Assembly: GCA_020205615.1 (NCBI GenBank)
Contig: CM035161.1
Location: 4,084,526 to 4,148,525, forward strand
Source: Panax quinquefolius
Taxonomy: Eukaryota > Streptophyta > Magnoliopsida > Apiales > Araliaceae
DNA: 64,000 nucleotides
Direction of reading: 5' to 3'
A program made the translations under genes and the position numbers. A model generated the notes under the pieces. The model saw nothing but the letters and a program-made list of their open reading frames with translations, did no database searches and was not told the origin of the DNA. Position 1 is the first letter of the stretch; each line of letters opens with the position of its first letter. This document shows, piece after piece, positions 1 to 12,600 of this stretch.

Positions 1-1373
1 TTAAAATTTACAAACTCTACAAAAGTCTATCACTTAAAAAAAAATCTTTAAAAATCTTAATTGAATATACCCCCGTTCCTAATACCCAATTTTAACCAAA
101 AAAGTTATCTATGTAAAAATTAAGAGAATTACTCAATAAAGTGAGTAAAGCGGAGACTAGCAGAAAGATTTCCAAGTCGGGGAAGTATACAACCATCACT
201 TTTCCTTGATAAAAGTTTCAAGCCTTGCCAACTCAAAATATTTTTCATCAAAAGGAAGTCCCAAAGGAAAAAGGCAATCCCATCACTTTTTTCAATTCCA
301 TTATCTGTGTCTGACAGAGTAACCGGAAAGCACAGCAAATGAAAGCCAACAGTTGCGAACATATAGATTTATATATATTAAACAAAAAAATAACAAGTTG
401 AATTATGAAAAATAATTGAGCAAACACGAGGAACAATTCACTATCAGCTTCATATATAAAAATAAAAATAGGGGTCTTGATTTTACAGAAGAGACCCAGA
501 TTACTGTTTTGCCGAGAGAGAAGAGAAGCTCAAGATCAAAGCCATCAGGCGCAACAAAATTCTTCTTTGACATCGACGACGACGATCAACTCCTCGATTC
601 CGTCAGTGCTCCGATTACTACCTTGACTTCTGAACTCTCACCATGGCCCACCCAATCTCGCCCCTTCTTCACCAAACCCTGATCCATCTTGGCAATAGTA
701 TAATCTCGTGCCAAATAAGCAATTACGCCTCTTTTTTTTTTTTTTTTTTTTAGTTTCAATTCTATTTTATTAAAGTTTAATGAGATAATAATAAAAACAC
801 AACAAACCATTTGCCGTTTTTTGTGATTATATTTATGAATGAAGACTTGTTGAACAAGTGAACGCGTTAGGTGGATGATGCTAAAAGGGTTTGGCGGGAA
901 ACAACTTCAATAGAGGAAATTCAAGTGAGAATGATTCATTAAAATTAACTAAATTATCCTGTTTCAAGGCCACTGTTCATTTGGTGACGGACGGACGGAC
1001 GGACGGACAGTACGGTGTTCATTTCATTAGTCTATGGAGTATTATATATGCTGACATTAGAATCCAATCCAATCTAATCTGTTAGCTTAATAAAAATGGT
1101 TTTTATTAGATTTGTTAGTTACTTAACCCGATCTATCCCCAAATATGAGTTGAGTTGATCAATTGGGCTCTGTTGAAACTTTGTTTAACCACAAAGTTGA
1201 CTCTAAACTGCCTTTACATATTTTTATCATAGCCGGCCCAGCCCAGCCCAAACCAACCCAACCCACTTTAGCATTGCATAGCGCAGTGTTGGTAAAATCG
1301 GGACAAGGAGAATGCAACACTAGACATGAAGTGGAGGGAAGAATATGGTCTAGACCTTGTCAGAATTAATTTA
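1..1373. other. Left flank, no recognised gene
   Basis: AT-rich flank outside the MULE. Short open frames occur on both strands (for example 416-682 on + and 129-362 on -), but none resembles a family I can name with confidence. A poly-T run lies at about 731-750 and the segment near 1236-1265 is rich in CCCA/ACCC. A promoter or first exon of a neighbouring gene to the left could be here; I cannot show it. Confidence 0.4.
986..1008. repeat. (GGAC)n tetranucleotide microsatellite
   Basis: About five and a half perfect GGAC units stand alone in otherwise ordinary sequence. Confidence 0.85.
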
Positions 1374-1500
1374 GGGTCCTTTACATAAGTATACAATTAT
1401 TAGAAAGATATTACAAGAATAGTGCACCAATTAAATAATTATAGTAATAGTGCAATAATATATAATAATATCAATAGTAGTGCAATCCACGTCACATAAA
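1374..1500 (+). repeat. MULE left terminal inverted repeat
   Basis: The best-matching block to the right terminus is 1411-1437. The similarity continues outwards to about 1374 with several mismatches and fades inwards by about 1500. The inner limit is not sharp. Confidence 0.65.
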
Positions 1501-2810
1501 CCAAACCAACTAAAATATAAACACCTTTATTCAAGGAGAAAACTACTCCACTATATACGTCAGTTACCAACTAAAAAAAACATTCAAAAAACGAGACAAC
1601 AAACGATTTCTCCATAGAACAACAATCCGAAAGCTTTTAAATATAATAGTCATCTTCAAGATCGGATCAATCGAAAAAAAGCAGAAACATTCATACAAAA
1701 GAAGCATAATTCAAAAGCACAAAGAAACAAAAACAGAGTACCAGAAAATTGACATGCACAAACCGATCACAGGTTTCTGAAACTGAAGAAAAATATTTAA
1801 ACAGAGATTAAAAACTGAATCTGGAAAGTGAATACAAAGGTACGAATCAGGTAATCTAAATATTGAAATCTTTTTTTGTTACCTATGAATTTAACTGAGA
1901 GTGTAATACAATTTCCAGATTTGTTCAATATAATTTTGTTACGCATACAGAGTTTTGGGGACATTCATATAAAGATTTGTTTACCTTGGGTTAAGTGTTC
2001 AATATTTGGCAAATCACCTTCACGACATCATAATTTGTGTTTTGAATATGGAAGGAATGAAAACAGTAATTTCCAGAATAAAAGATACCAATAACGTATA
2101 TTTTGGTTACTGTATAATGTTAATTTGATAACCACTTAAATAGCTTTTTTAATTTCGGTAACCAAATAGAATTTGTTACAAATTCATAATTTGGAAGCAT
2201 TTATATAAAAATTTGGCAACATTCATATACAGATTTGGATTCCTTGTTTTTAGTGTTTAATATTTAGCATTTCATCTTCAGGACATTATAAATTGTAATG
2301 AGTTTATAAACAAATTAAAAGCAGTTTGATGCATAATAATTGATACTAAATACGTCTACTTTAGTTACTGAAAAATGTTTGTTTAGTAACCAAATAATGA
2401 ATATAAATTATTTAATTTATAAAAAAAAATTTGATACACATTCGATATGTTGACATAATTCAAATATTTGTTTTGGCAACTTGCATATACAAATGTTTGG
2501 TTACCTAGATTTAATAATTGATATTTTACTATTTCACCTACAAAACATCTTAATTTTGAATTTACATATTTAATTTTAAATAGGAAAAAGACTAAATGAT
2601 TAAAAAGTATGTAAACTAAAAAAACTATTTTGGTCATTGAATAATGTGAATTTGGTAACCGCTTAGAGAATATACTTTATTACAGTTACCAAAGCGTATT
2701 TGTTAGACAAACAAAATTCGTTACGCATACAAAGTTTTGGGAACATTCATATAAATATTTGGCTACTAATTATATTCTTGTGTGAATGTTACTGTTTCAG
2801 TATTCAGACC
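1500..2810. other. MULE subterminal non-coding region
   Basis: This stretch has no gene. It is very AT-rich and carries repeated short blocks built on TTGGTTAC or GGTAACC (for example at 2103, 2156, 2655 and 2688) and repeats of a phrase like CATACAGAGTTTTGGGGACATTCATATA (near 1945 and 2725). A plausible 3' splice site (TGTTTCAG) ends at about 2800, so part of it may be 5' UTR and intron of mudrA. Confidence 0.5.
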
Positions 2811-5800
2811 ATGGATATGCTTCCAATTGTAGTTTACTTCAACGGAACGTGGACCGATAGTAACCAATATCAAAATTTCGATGTTACCGGCCTACTCTTA
2901 GTCCCTTCAAATTGTTCATTCACAGAAATGCACAACTTGATATGTACTGCATTAAATCTAGACTACAACACAACGGAATTGTCAATCAAAGTTCAGATTA
3001 AAAGCAACATTGCTCCGATCAAGGTGACAAATGAAGCAACCTTAAGATTCTATATGGAAATCAGTAGAAGTTCAGATGAACATGGCAAGTTTCCACTGAT
3101 TATAGATTTTGAAAAGAGCATTGGAGGGACTACAAGCTTACATAACGAGATCAATGAAGAAGAATATATAGTGCAAGCAGAAACGCCAATGAGATTGACA
3201 CAATGGAATTCTGAATTTATTTCGTTGGCAACACAAGAAGACCAAATTGGATCACAATATGTTGAGCAACTGGCAATTGAAGTTATTGACAAAGAAAAAG
3301 TCAAAAACCAGAACATAGCAAACACTGGAGAACAATGTGATGAGGTCATTTCAGATCCGAATAAGTTTGAAGTCAAAATACATCAAACTTACAAAGACAA
3401 GAAAATTCTTTCACAAGCAATAAGACTACATTCCATAAGGCAAAACAGACAACACAAGGTTGAAAGAACAAGTGGTCGAGATTTTGTTCTGGTATACATA
3501 GACAATGGAAATTACAAATGGAAACTAAGAGCATCAAAGTTTCGAAAAACAACTATGTTCAAGGTAAGAGAATTTAATGATGTACACACTTGTTAGGGTC
3601 AACATACCGCTTGGAGATCACAGAATGAGCAAATAGTGATATGGTTAAGTATCGCATAAAGCATAAACTAACTAACTTCAAGAAATTTTACACACCAACC
3701 GGCATTATGGAAGACATGATGACGGAGTATAATGTCATCCATCTCTACCGTAAAGCATGGAGATCAAAGGAAAAAGCAATGGAAAAGTAAGAGAAATCCA
3801 CACGATCGCACTCTCGATCCCTTCTTGGTTGCATATGTTGCAAAAAAACAAATTCGAGTGTAACAATTGGAACCCGCTCATCAAATATTTCAAATATTTT
3901 AGTTACTCAAAGTAAGTAATTTAATTACCTACAAATACATTTTTGGCTACTACCTATTTTAATGAAATAAAACTAAATCTGATTTTTGCAGCAGTCAAAT
4001 ATATACATGAAATGAAACTATTAAATAGCATTTTAGTTACCATCTGAAAACTATGAAAGACATCAAAATATAATTAATTAGATAGCAAAAGTAATACACA
4101 TAGTAATCCTAACTACAAATTTGGACAATATTTATTACATATAATTACATTAACCTTACTTTAAAATTCATTTCAGGATCCATCACATCCTTGGAGTTAG
4201 AAAAAAATGGTCGCTTCAAATATCTCTTCTTCGTAATAGGAGCATCCATTAAAGCATGGCAACATTGTTTTCCAATCATTATAGTTGATGGCACATTCAT
4301 ACAGTCAACCTACGGGGGTACACTGCTCATAGCAAGCACGCAAGATGCAAACGGGAATATTATACTGATTGCTTTTGCAGCTGTTGACAATGAAAATGAA
4401 TTATCATGGAGATGGTTTTTCATTAATTTGAAAAATGCTTGTGGTGTTAGAGAAGGACAATGCATCATTTCGCATGATGGATATGAAGCAATTATCAAGG
4501 ACTTAACTGTGTGTTCCCCGATGTCATGCACAGTTCATACGCATATACCATATTTTGAAAAATATAAAAACAGCATTCAAAAAGAAGGAAGAGATAAAAA
4601 AGCATACAACGCACTTGTAGGGCTTACATTATAGAAGAATTCAACATACATATGGCTGAACTTGATGCAATTGATACTCGGATAAGAACATATTTGGATA
4701 AAGAAGTTAAGCTAGAAAAATACACGAGGCTCTATGGAACTGTAAGCAGGTATTCAACAATGACTTCAAACACCGCTGAATCTATTAACCATGCAATCAA
4801 AGGAATCAGAGATCTTCCAGTTGCGTCGATGATTGAATGCCTACGTTGTATGGTTCAAAGATGGTATTTCACAAACAAACAATGTGACGCCCCCAAAATT
4901 AGGGTATCGTCCACTTACATCTTGGGTCGCCACTTACATGGTACATAAATTCAAATACAACTTACTAACATAACTGCGTAGTATGCAATACGACATAAAG
5001 CGTGAGTTTGAATACAAATATTGTCTACTAGATATTATACAAACTCAAAAGGAGTCCTCATTACAACTATTATCACACTATTTCACGAATAGTGAGGACT
5101 ACTAATGTTATCCTCCGGACCATTACTCCGTTCCCCGGCTCGTCCCAAATTATATTCTCATTTCACAAGAGAAACGTTGAAAGAAAAGGGTGAGCTCAAC
5201 TAGCCCAAGAAGAAATATTATGACTAAGATAATGCAGAATAAATTATCATTAGCCTTCAACGAGTGTAAACCGATAAAATACAATAGACAACCAGCTTTA
5301 ATCACAATGAAATATGCAATCCATTAAAAGAGACAAGTAGAAAATAAAGTCTACTATCTTTTAGGTTTTAAAAGGTTTTCATCAATTTTATCACTAAGAC
5401 TCGGTTTAATGAATAAACCATTAATATCTAATCATCCTTGTACCACCGGTCCAGGATTTTCATCAAATTATCAATGGTCATGACTATACCGAATCACCCC
5501 TCGTCATAATCATACCAAAAACTATCCATCAACGCATTACAGTGCCACATCGAGGACTTTTGTCACATCATTTATATCAAGCCACGATTATACCGAATGA
5601 TCCTCGGTCATAATCATACTAAGTTCATCTATGCACGTAAGCCAAAGATAACATAATATAACATGAGGATGATGATGATGACATAATAATTCAATAAAAC
5701 AAGTTCAAGAATTATTTAATCCGTGAATTATTAACGTCCAAATTGTCAACATGATCTTTGTTTTGTAGAGTAAAATTCAAGAATAATCGGAAGAATATTT

Positions 5801-5919
5801 CCATGAAAAGATCTTTGGATGAAACGCAAATATCAAAGATATTCTACTAATTTCATGGAGTATAGAAGTCAAAGTTTTAACTAACCGGGTATAATAAAGA
5901 ATGGAATAACAAAAGAAAT

Positions 5920-6370
5920 CACCATGCATGCGCAGATTGGCATAGACAGTTATTCCAATAGAATAATAATAACGGAACCAAATCGTGTGAAATTCACAAT
6001 CGAGGATGATCCAACGAGAATAATAAATCTTTGAATAATAAACAATGGAACCAGGTCCGTGTAAAACACACGACGTGATATTCCAACGTAATAATAAATG
6101 CGGAATAATAAACAATGGAACCCGTGTCCTGTAAAACACACACGACGGATATTCCAATGAATAATAAAGAATGGAATAACGAAGAAGATCACCAAGTATA
6201 GGGGATTCCACAGATACAAAGTTATTCCAATGAATAAATAAGAATGGAATAACATAAGGATTTCACCAAGTATAAGGTCCTGCATATACGAGGTTATGTA
6301 TAGGGTATACCACTTTTTACAGAGTTATTCCAATGAATAATAATGAATGGAATAATGAAGTTCTCTTCAT
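5920..6370 (-). repeat. Minisatellite in the family C LTR (about 60 bp)
   Basis: Repeats on the - strand contain TTATTATTC, GGAATATC and GTTTTACAC. They are the counterpart of the 60-bp array in family B LTRs at 54715-55040. The array creates the long tyrosine-rich open frames seen here, which are not genes. Confidence 0.75.
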
Positions 6371-7039
6371 GAATAAGAAAGAATAACACCCTTTACGAGT
6401 ACAACAAATAATACCCCTTACCGTAAAAAGACACCGGATATCAAAGTAGTGAAGTACTGAATACTCTTCTTCTTTCTCTCTATAGATTTTCTCTATATAA
6501 GCTTCTCTCTATAATTTCTCTTTCTGAGTTTTAAATGAATTAAGAAAATAATGAAGGAATGAGCTTATTTATAGGAAAATAGAATGCATAGTAATTAATC
6601 CATGAACTAGTCCAGATTGATTTACTTTAATCGTGATTACATATTTAAAAAGTAAAATCTTTTAAATAAAATATAATATATTCTATTTATATAAAAACAT
6701 TTTACTATGCAAACACTATGCAAAACACTATGCGTAATAAAATATAATATATTCTATTTATAGAATAACTTTAATAAAGTATTCATTTTTATATAAAAGA
6801 TGTTTACGCTTTTATTACGTTAATAATCTGAATAAAACAAAACGTCATTATCGCTATAATAATTCATATTATTAATCGACAATAATGGAATCAAACCGAG
6901 TGACTTCTCACATAAAGATCAATAATCAATACTGCGTGCTACTTGTCAAACTTATTCGACATCATACTTTTACTACCGAGTAGTTCAACAAAGATCAACC
7001 AGAAACTTCCGCTGTTATTTTCATAAAATATTTTGTTCT

Positions 7040-7310
7040 AATGAATAGTAACTCATGAATAAGAATTGTGAATAAGAACTCGTGAATAGTACTCGACACA
7101 AAAAGTGTCCCAAATACTTTCAGTGAACAATACTAGAGTGAATAGTAATTTCGATGAATAAGAACTCCGTGAATAGTAACTCGTGAATAAGAACTCGTGA
7201 ATAAGAACTCCAACACAAAAAGTGTCCCAAATACTAGAGTGAACAATACTAGAGTGAATAGTAATTTCGGTGAATAGTAACTTGAATAAGAACTCGTGAA
7301 TAATGAATCG
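7040..7310. repeat. GTGAATA-rich short tandem repeats in the LTR
   Basis: Irregular tandem copies of GAATAAGAACTCGTGAATAG and AACACAAAAAGTGTCCC. The block AAAAGTGTCCCAAATACT occurs twice (about 7100 and 7217). It lies in the upstream (U3) half of the LTR. Confidence 0.8.
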
Positions 7311-8289
7311 GTATTTTATAACAACTTGTCTACTTTGAAAAATTTTCAAATACGACCCTTTAACTTTAAACTTTTATCAATTTAACTATTCACCAAAATA
7401 GAAAAATTGAACACTTTTATTTCATAAAATTTGGGGTCTCACAAACAATCAGCAATATCAACTTTCACAAACCTTTCCACAACAGCTGAGAGAAGATTGC
7501 AAGATAATATCATCGAGTCAAAGAAACTTAAGGTCAGTCATTAATCCCCTAATTTGTTAGTTTGTTACTGCATATATACAAAAAAATAGCATTAACATTT
7601 ATAAGAAACCACATTTTGATTTTTTGGTTACTAATATAAACTATAAAAGTTACCTACATTACATATGACTTTAATTATTCCATCTATTCAAAAAATAAAT
7701 AAATTATTATACATACTAACTACACTATTAAATGGTGTTGTAGGTTGAGACATCGAATCTAGTGATTTTTACTGTTTACGATGTCACCAAATAATTTATC
7801 GTGGACATGGAACAAAAGACCTGCACATGCCGTAAATTTCAATACCATGAGATGCCTTGCTCACACGTTGCTTTGTTGTTAATAGCAAAAGGAATATGAA
7901 ATTTGTTATGATTTTTGCTCAAAATACTATTCAAAAAAAACTTTGGTATTACGTATTCAACTTCCATCACGCCGTTAGATGACAAAGAGAATTGGGATGT
8001 TCGAGACGAAAATTAAAAACATATGTGTCAAACCACCAAATCTGAAGACCTAATTTGGACGACCAAAGATTGGAAGGTACAAGCATGTGTTTGAAAATAC
8101 GATTCGTAATAAATGCATTTATGCGAAAAAGGACACAACAAGAAAACATGCAATAATCCACCAATTTTGAGGCCAAAAACTTACTAATATACATCAACAT
8201 CAAAAAAATTGTAACAGACTCCTTGATGTTTACTGAGGTTGCTCAATATCCATACATATTGTAACCATTTTATTGATTAAATAAAACAA

Positions 8290-10030
8290 AATTTATATTG
8301 CACAATATTGAAATGTGTTTATTTCATTACTTTCCTTTTAACAACAAGTAATTCTAATTTCAAATAACATAATATATAATGAGACATATATATATATATT
8401 TTGGTTACTACCTAAAACTAAAATAGTTACACATAAAGTTAAATTTTGACTACCTACTATACCATTTAAAAAGACAAATGCTATTACACACATTATTAGA
8501 GTAATTTTAAATTTATATAACTATTTGAAAAACCACAAATATCATTTATTATAAACAAATATATGTTGTTTGTGAACCAACTAAACAATGACAAAATAAA
8601 ACATAATATAAAGTGTAAACTTTGATATAATTTATCATTATGGTGATTCCTTATTTTGAAATATGTTTATTTTCATTAATTTCTTTTTAACAACAAGTAA
8701 TTCTAACTTCAAATAAAATAAAATATAATGAGATATATTTATGTATATTTTGGTTACTACCTAAAACTAAAATAGTTACACAGTAAGTTAAATTTTGACT
8801 ACCTCTTGTACCATTTAAAAGACAAATGCTATTACACACATTATTATTAGAGTAATTTTAAATTTATATAACTATTTGGAAAACCACAAATCTCATTTAT
8901 TATGAACAAATATATGTTGTTTGTGAACCAACTAAACAATGACAAAATAAAACATAATATAAAGTGTAAACTTTGATATAATTTCTTTATTATGGTGATT
9001 CCTTGTTTTGAAATATGTTTATTTTCATTAATTTTCTTTTAACAACAAGTAATTATAACTTCAAATAAAATAAAATATAATGTATATATTTATGTATATT
9101 TTGGTTACTACCTAAAATTAAAATAGTTACTGAAAATGAAATTTTGACTACCCTTTGAATCATGTAAAAAATATATGCAATTACAAACATTAATAGAGTA
9201 ATTTTAAATTAATATAACTATTTGGTAAACCACAAATCTCAAGTTATTATAAACAATATATGTTGTTTTTGAACCAACTAAACCATAACAAAATAAAACA
9301 TAATATAAAGGTGTAAACTTTGATATAATTTCATGTTATTTCGATTTCCTTTTTGAAATATGTTTATTTTCATTAATTTCCTTTTAACAACAAGTAATTC
9401 TAACTTCAAAAATATAATACATAATGAGATATATTTATGTATATTATGGCTACTACCTACAACTAAAATAATTACCTCTAAATGAAATTTTACTTTTCTT
9501 GTACCATGTAAAAAAATATATGCTATTACAAACATTAATAGAATAATTTTAAATTAATATAACTATTTGGTAAACCACAAATATTGTTTATTATAAAAAT
9601 ATATATTGTTTATGAACCAACTAAACCATAACAAAACAAAACATAATATAATGTGTAAACTGTGATATAATTTCATCTTATGGTGATTTCTTGTTTTAAA
9701 ATATGTTTATTTTCATTAATTTCCTTTTAACGAGTAATTCTAACTTCATAAAACATAATACATAATGAGACATATATTTATGTATATTATGGCTACTAAC
9801 TACAACTAAAATAGTTACACAAGTAATGAAATTTTGACTACCTACTGTACTATGTAAAAACATATGTTATTACGCAAACATTAATAGAATAATTTTAAAT
9901 TAATATAAATATTTGGTAAACCATAAATATTGTTTATTATAAACAATATATGTTGTTTGTGAACCAACTAAACCATAACAAAACAAAACATAATATAAGG
10001 AGTAAACTGTGTTATAATTTCATATTATGG
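8290..10030. repeat. Tandem array of about 348 bp, five copies, in the MULE
   Basis: The phrase AAATATGTTTATTTTCATTAATTTC recurs with slight change at about 8310, 8657, 9009, 9355 and 9699, a period of 344-352 bp. Each unit also contains TTTTGGTTACTACCTA, CTATTTGG(T/A)AAACCACAAAT and GAACCAACTAAAC(A/C)AT. The units are more alike in the middle than at the edges. The array lies between the 3' ends of the convergent mudrA and ULP genes and has no coding frame. 10030-10570 continues as diverged single copies of the same motifs. Confidence 0.9.
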
Positions 10031-11887
10031 CTGATTGGTTACTAACAACAACGAAAAGTGTTAACTATATATGCAAATCTGGCAACAAATTGTATATAAT
10101 TGAATTATAAAATTTTACATAAGTATAACTATATGCACACCCACAAATCTGGCAACAAATCTAACAAATTGAATTTTAAATTTGTAAATAAGTACAACTA
10201 TTTGCACACTCACAAAAACTGATGATCATAACAGGAACCAACATTATTAATTTTAAAATGTTTTTTACAATATATTGATAATACTAATTGGATACCAATA
10301 ACAGTTCAAATAGTTATCTTAATATGCAAATTTAGCAACCCACTGTACCATAAATAAAAATATTAACAATAATATTTACGAAACTTAAATACAAAACAAA
10401 AAACAACAATGTGAGACAACAAAACATACTAATACTTCCAATAGTAAAAATTAATACATCATTCAATCATCAGAATAATTACAAAACATTCAACAACCAA
10501 TAACCATATCAAATCAGAATAATTACAAAACAGACAAAAAAATAAAAATAACAAGATGCATAAGCAAACTTGTAAGACCCCGACTTATTATTAATGAAAT
10601 TTAATTTTCTCTATTTTGAAATAGTAAGGGTTGATTTGATTAATGTGGATAGTTATGGGTAAAATACGCAAATATTTCAAAATAAGCAAGTGGTTATAAA
10701 ATATTCATTGTTGTCGGAGAATATTCGTTTGGTCGTGGAATATTATTACTGTCGGGGAATATTCGTACGACGGCGCAGTCTATTGTGGACCCCATAACGG
10801 AAAGCGATTGGATGAAGAAAACGATAAATATAAGTTGTTTAAAAATAATGACGTAGTTATTACAGAATATCTTTGTTAAAATACTCGGTGGTTAAAACAC
10901 AGTAGCACACGGTATTGCACCAATTATTGATTCTTATGTAAGAAGGCACTACTCAATAATGGTTACGGTAATTCTTGCTCAATATTTTATTGATTTAATA
11001 ATTCTTTGCGTTGATATTTTATATTCTTATTGTTTGATAATAATCATTCACACGATATTTTTATTATCGAAGCAATAATTCATATTATCTGAATAATATT
11101 ATTAGATAACATTATTGGCAATGTCTAGAAAGTTACGTATAAGGAGAGGTTTGGTCACCTAATCATACCAAGATGAGAGAAATTCTTATTGGAAAGCCCC
11201 TCTTTCTCTTGAGGGCTATGCGGTTGTCGATATTATTGTGATTCTGTAATATTATTTGTGAATAATTAATTATTGATTCATATGATGAGGAAAATATTGA
11301 TTTTATGTGGATATAGATGGAGAAAATTTTAATGTGACAATTGTTGAAAATTAAAATTTTATCTTTTCTCGATAAAATAATTCATTTAAATATATTATTA
11401 TATTTTAATAATATAATAATGGTGATATTTTTACAACGAATGTGGGATATATGAGTATCTGAGGAGGAAGAGTATTTTTATTGCAATAAATGTTTAAAAC
11501 ATGTTAAACATGTTGGTGGACCTATTTATTAATGAAATTTGATTATAGCACAGTAAAATCGCTTTGTTTGTGGATTTCGGTCAATTTACATTTGGAATTT
11601 GGAAAAACTTTCTTCTGCAAAGTTGTAGAGAATTGAATTTCCTATAACAAATCGCAAAATTTGAATTTTCTGACAAAAGGGCTATTTATTATGAATTATT
11701 GAAGTTTTGAATTAATTGATTATCATTTTTTTGAAGTTTTAAATGGTTTAAGTGAGAAAAACGTTTTTGTTATTTTTATTGGGGTGTGGTTGATGGCTGA
11801 ATTCAGTTAGTATGCGTAGGAAAATTTAGAAAAAATAATAATAATATTAAATTAAATTTTCTACTTTGGTGTTTCTAGCGTTTTTCC

Positions 11888-11896
11888 TATAAATAG
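11888..11896 (+). promoter_or_regulatory. LTR TATA box
   Basis: TATAAATAG at the same relative place as in the other family A LTRs, followed about 45 bases later by a CT-rich leader. It is the likely core promoter of the LTR. Confidence 0.7.
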
Positions 11897-12454
11897 GTCT
11901 TATGTTAGAATTGAAAATCACACTGAAACTCAAGTTTTCTCTCTCTATATTATCGAGTGTATTCTTGTGAGTATTTTGAGTATACTTTGAGTATTGCTAT
12001 ACGGTGCAGTTCAAGTCATAGCTTTATATTCTATTGTTTTTAATTTAAAGATCTTGATCTTTTCGAGGTAAGGGATATTATTTTTTTTCGTAATGATATT
12101 ATTTCTTCAATATCATTATGCTGAAATATTGATCTGAAGTTTTTATCAAATTTGGAACTTTTGGTGTTGGAGTTACTATTCACGTATACGACACTATTTA
12201 CGAATACGCATTATTCATCGAAAAATAAAAATTTTCCCTTTTCGTCTAAAATATCTATTGTGGATACTAGCTTTGATTGTATCCATGTTTTGATCATTCT
12301 TGAATTTTACACCACTATGATTATTTTTGAGGTATTTTTGGACATGGATAAATCAAAGTACGAATACTTAATCCTTAATCCTTGTCATTTTGTTTCACTG
12401 GATTCGTTCTTTAAAAATATTTTTCATCATCCTCAGTCTTAAATGATGATATTA

Positions 12455-12600
12455 TTGAATATCTTTGGCCTGTAGTGCAAAGATGAATGATTTCTGATGA
12501 ATATCTTTGGCCCGTAGTGCAAAAATGAACAGGTGTTTAGATGAACATGACCAACTGATGAATATCTTAGGCCTGTAGTGCAAAGATGAATATTTGATTC
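12455..12600 (+). repeat. TAGTGCA tandem module in the family A LTR
   Basis: Three copies of a unit of about 40-60 bp with ATATCTT(T/A)GGCC.GTAGTGCAAA(G/A)ATGAA, near 12461, 12501 and 12565. Homologous modules occur in every LTR of this group in the window. Confidence 0.85.

Larger units (their letters stand above)
4883..7443 (-). mobile_element. Solo LTR, gypsy family C, in mudrA
   Basis: Read on the - strand it runs from TGTGAGACCCC to GGGGGCGTCACA. Flanks AACAA at 4878-4882 and 7444-7448 are the 5-bp target duplication, so both ends are exact. There is no internal region, hence a solo LTR left by unequal recombination. It interrupts the transposase exon just after WYFTNKQ. A TATA-like TATAAATAAG lies at about 6565-6574 on the - strand. 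It carries two minisatellites, described separately. Confidence 0.93.
2811..8200 (+). pseudogene. mudrA transposase pseudogene, split by a solo LTR
   Basis: MULE transposase remnant. 2811-3594 gives an N-terminal region starting MDMLPIVVYFNGTW and ending with the conserved WKLRASK and FNDVHTC motifs of the MuDR DNA-binding domain. A stop follows directly. The sequence LGDHRMSK and a later frame with KHKLTNFKKFYTPTG continue the domain through more stops and shifts. 4191-4634 holds the MULE transposase core: FVIGASIKAW, the first DDE-type aspartate in VDGTF at about 4287, and a degraded second acidic block, ISHDG. 4652-4882 carries TMTSNTAESINHAI. After the LTR insertion the gene resumes at 7449, with a probable intron at 7532-7742. 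It then has a SWIM zinc finger, CTCRKF..CSHV, near 7815-7875, and ends in a decayed GRPK tail. The multiple lesions make it non-functional. Confidence 0.85.

Noticed and set aside
248..436. Short - strand peptide ending MGLPFSFGTSF, reminiscent of a motif in plant trimethylguanosine synthases
   Set aside because: Only about ten residues resemble it; too little to call a gene fragment.
416..682. Open frame of 88 codons on + and overlapping frames on - (586-810)
   Set aside because: No family resemblance on either strand and no splice context; coding use cannot be shown.
5777..6285. Tyrosine-rich open frames on - in two frames
   Set aside because: They are readings of the 60-bp minisatellite in an LTR; the same happens in all sister arrays.
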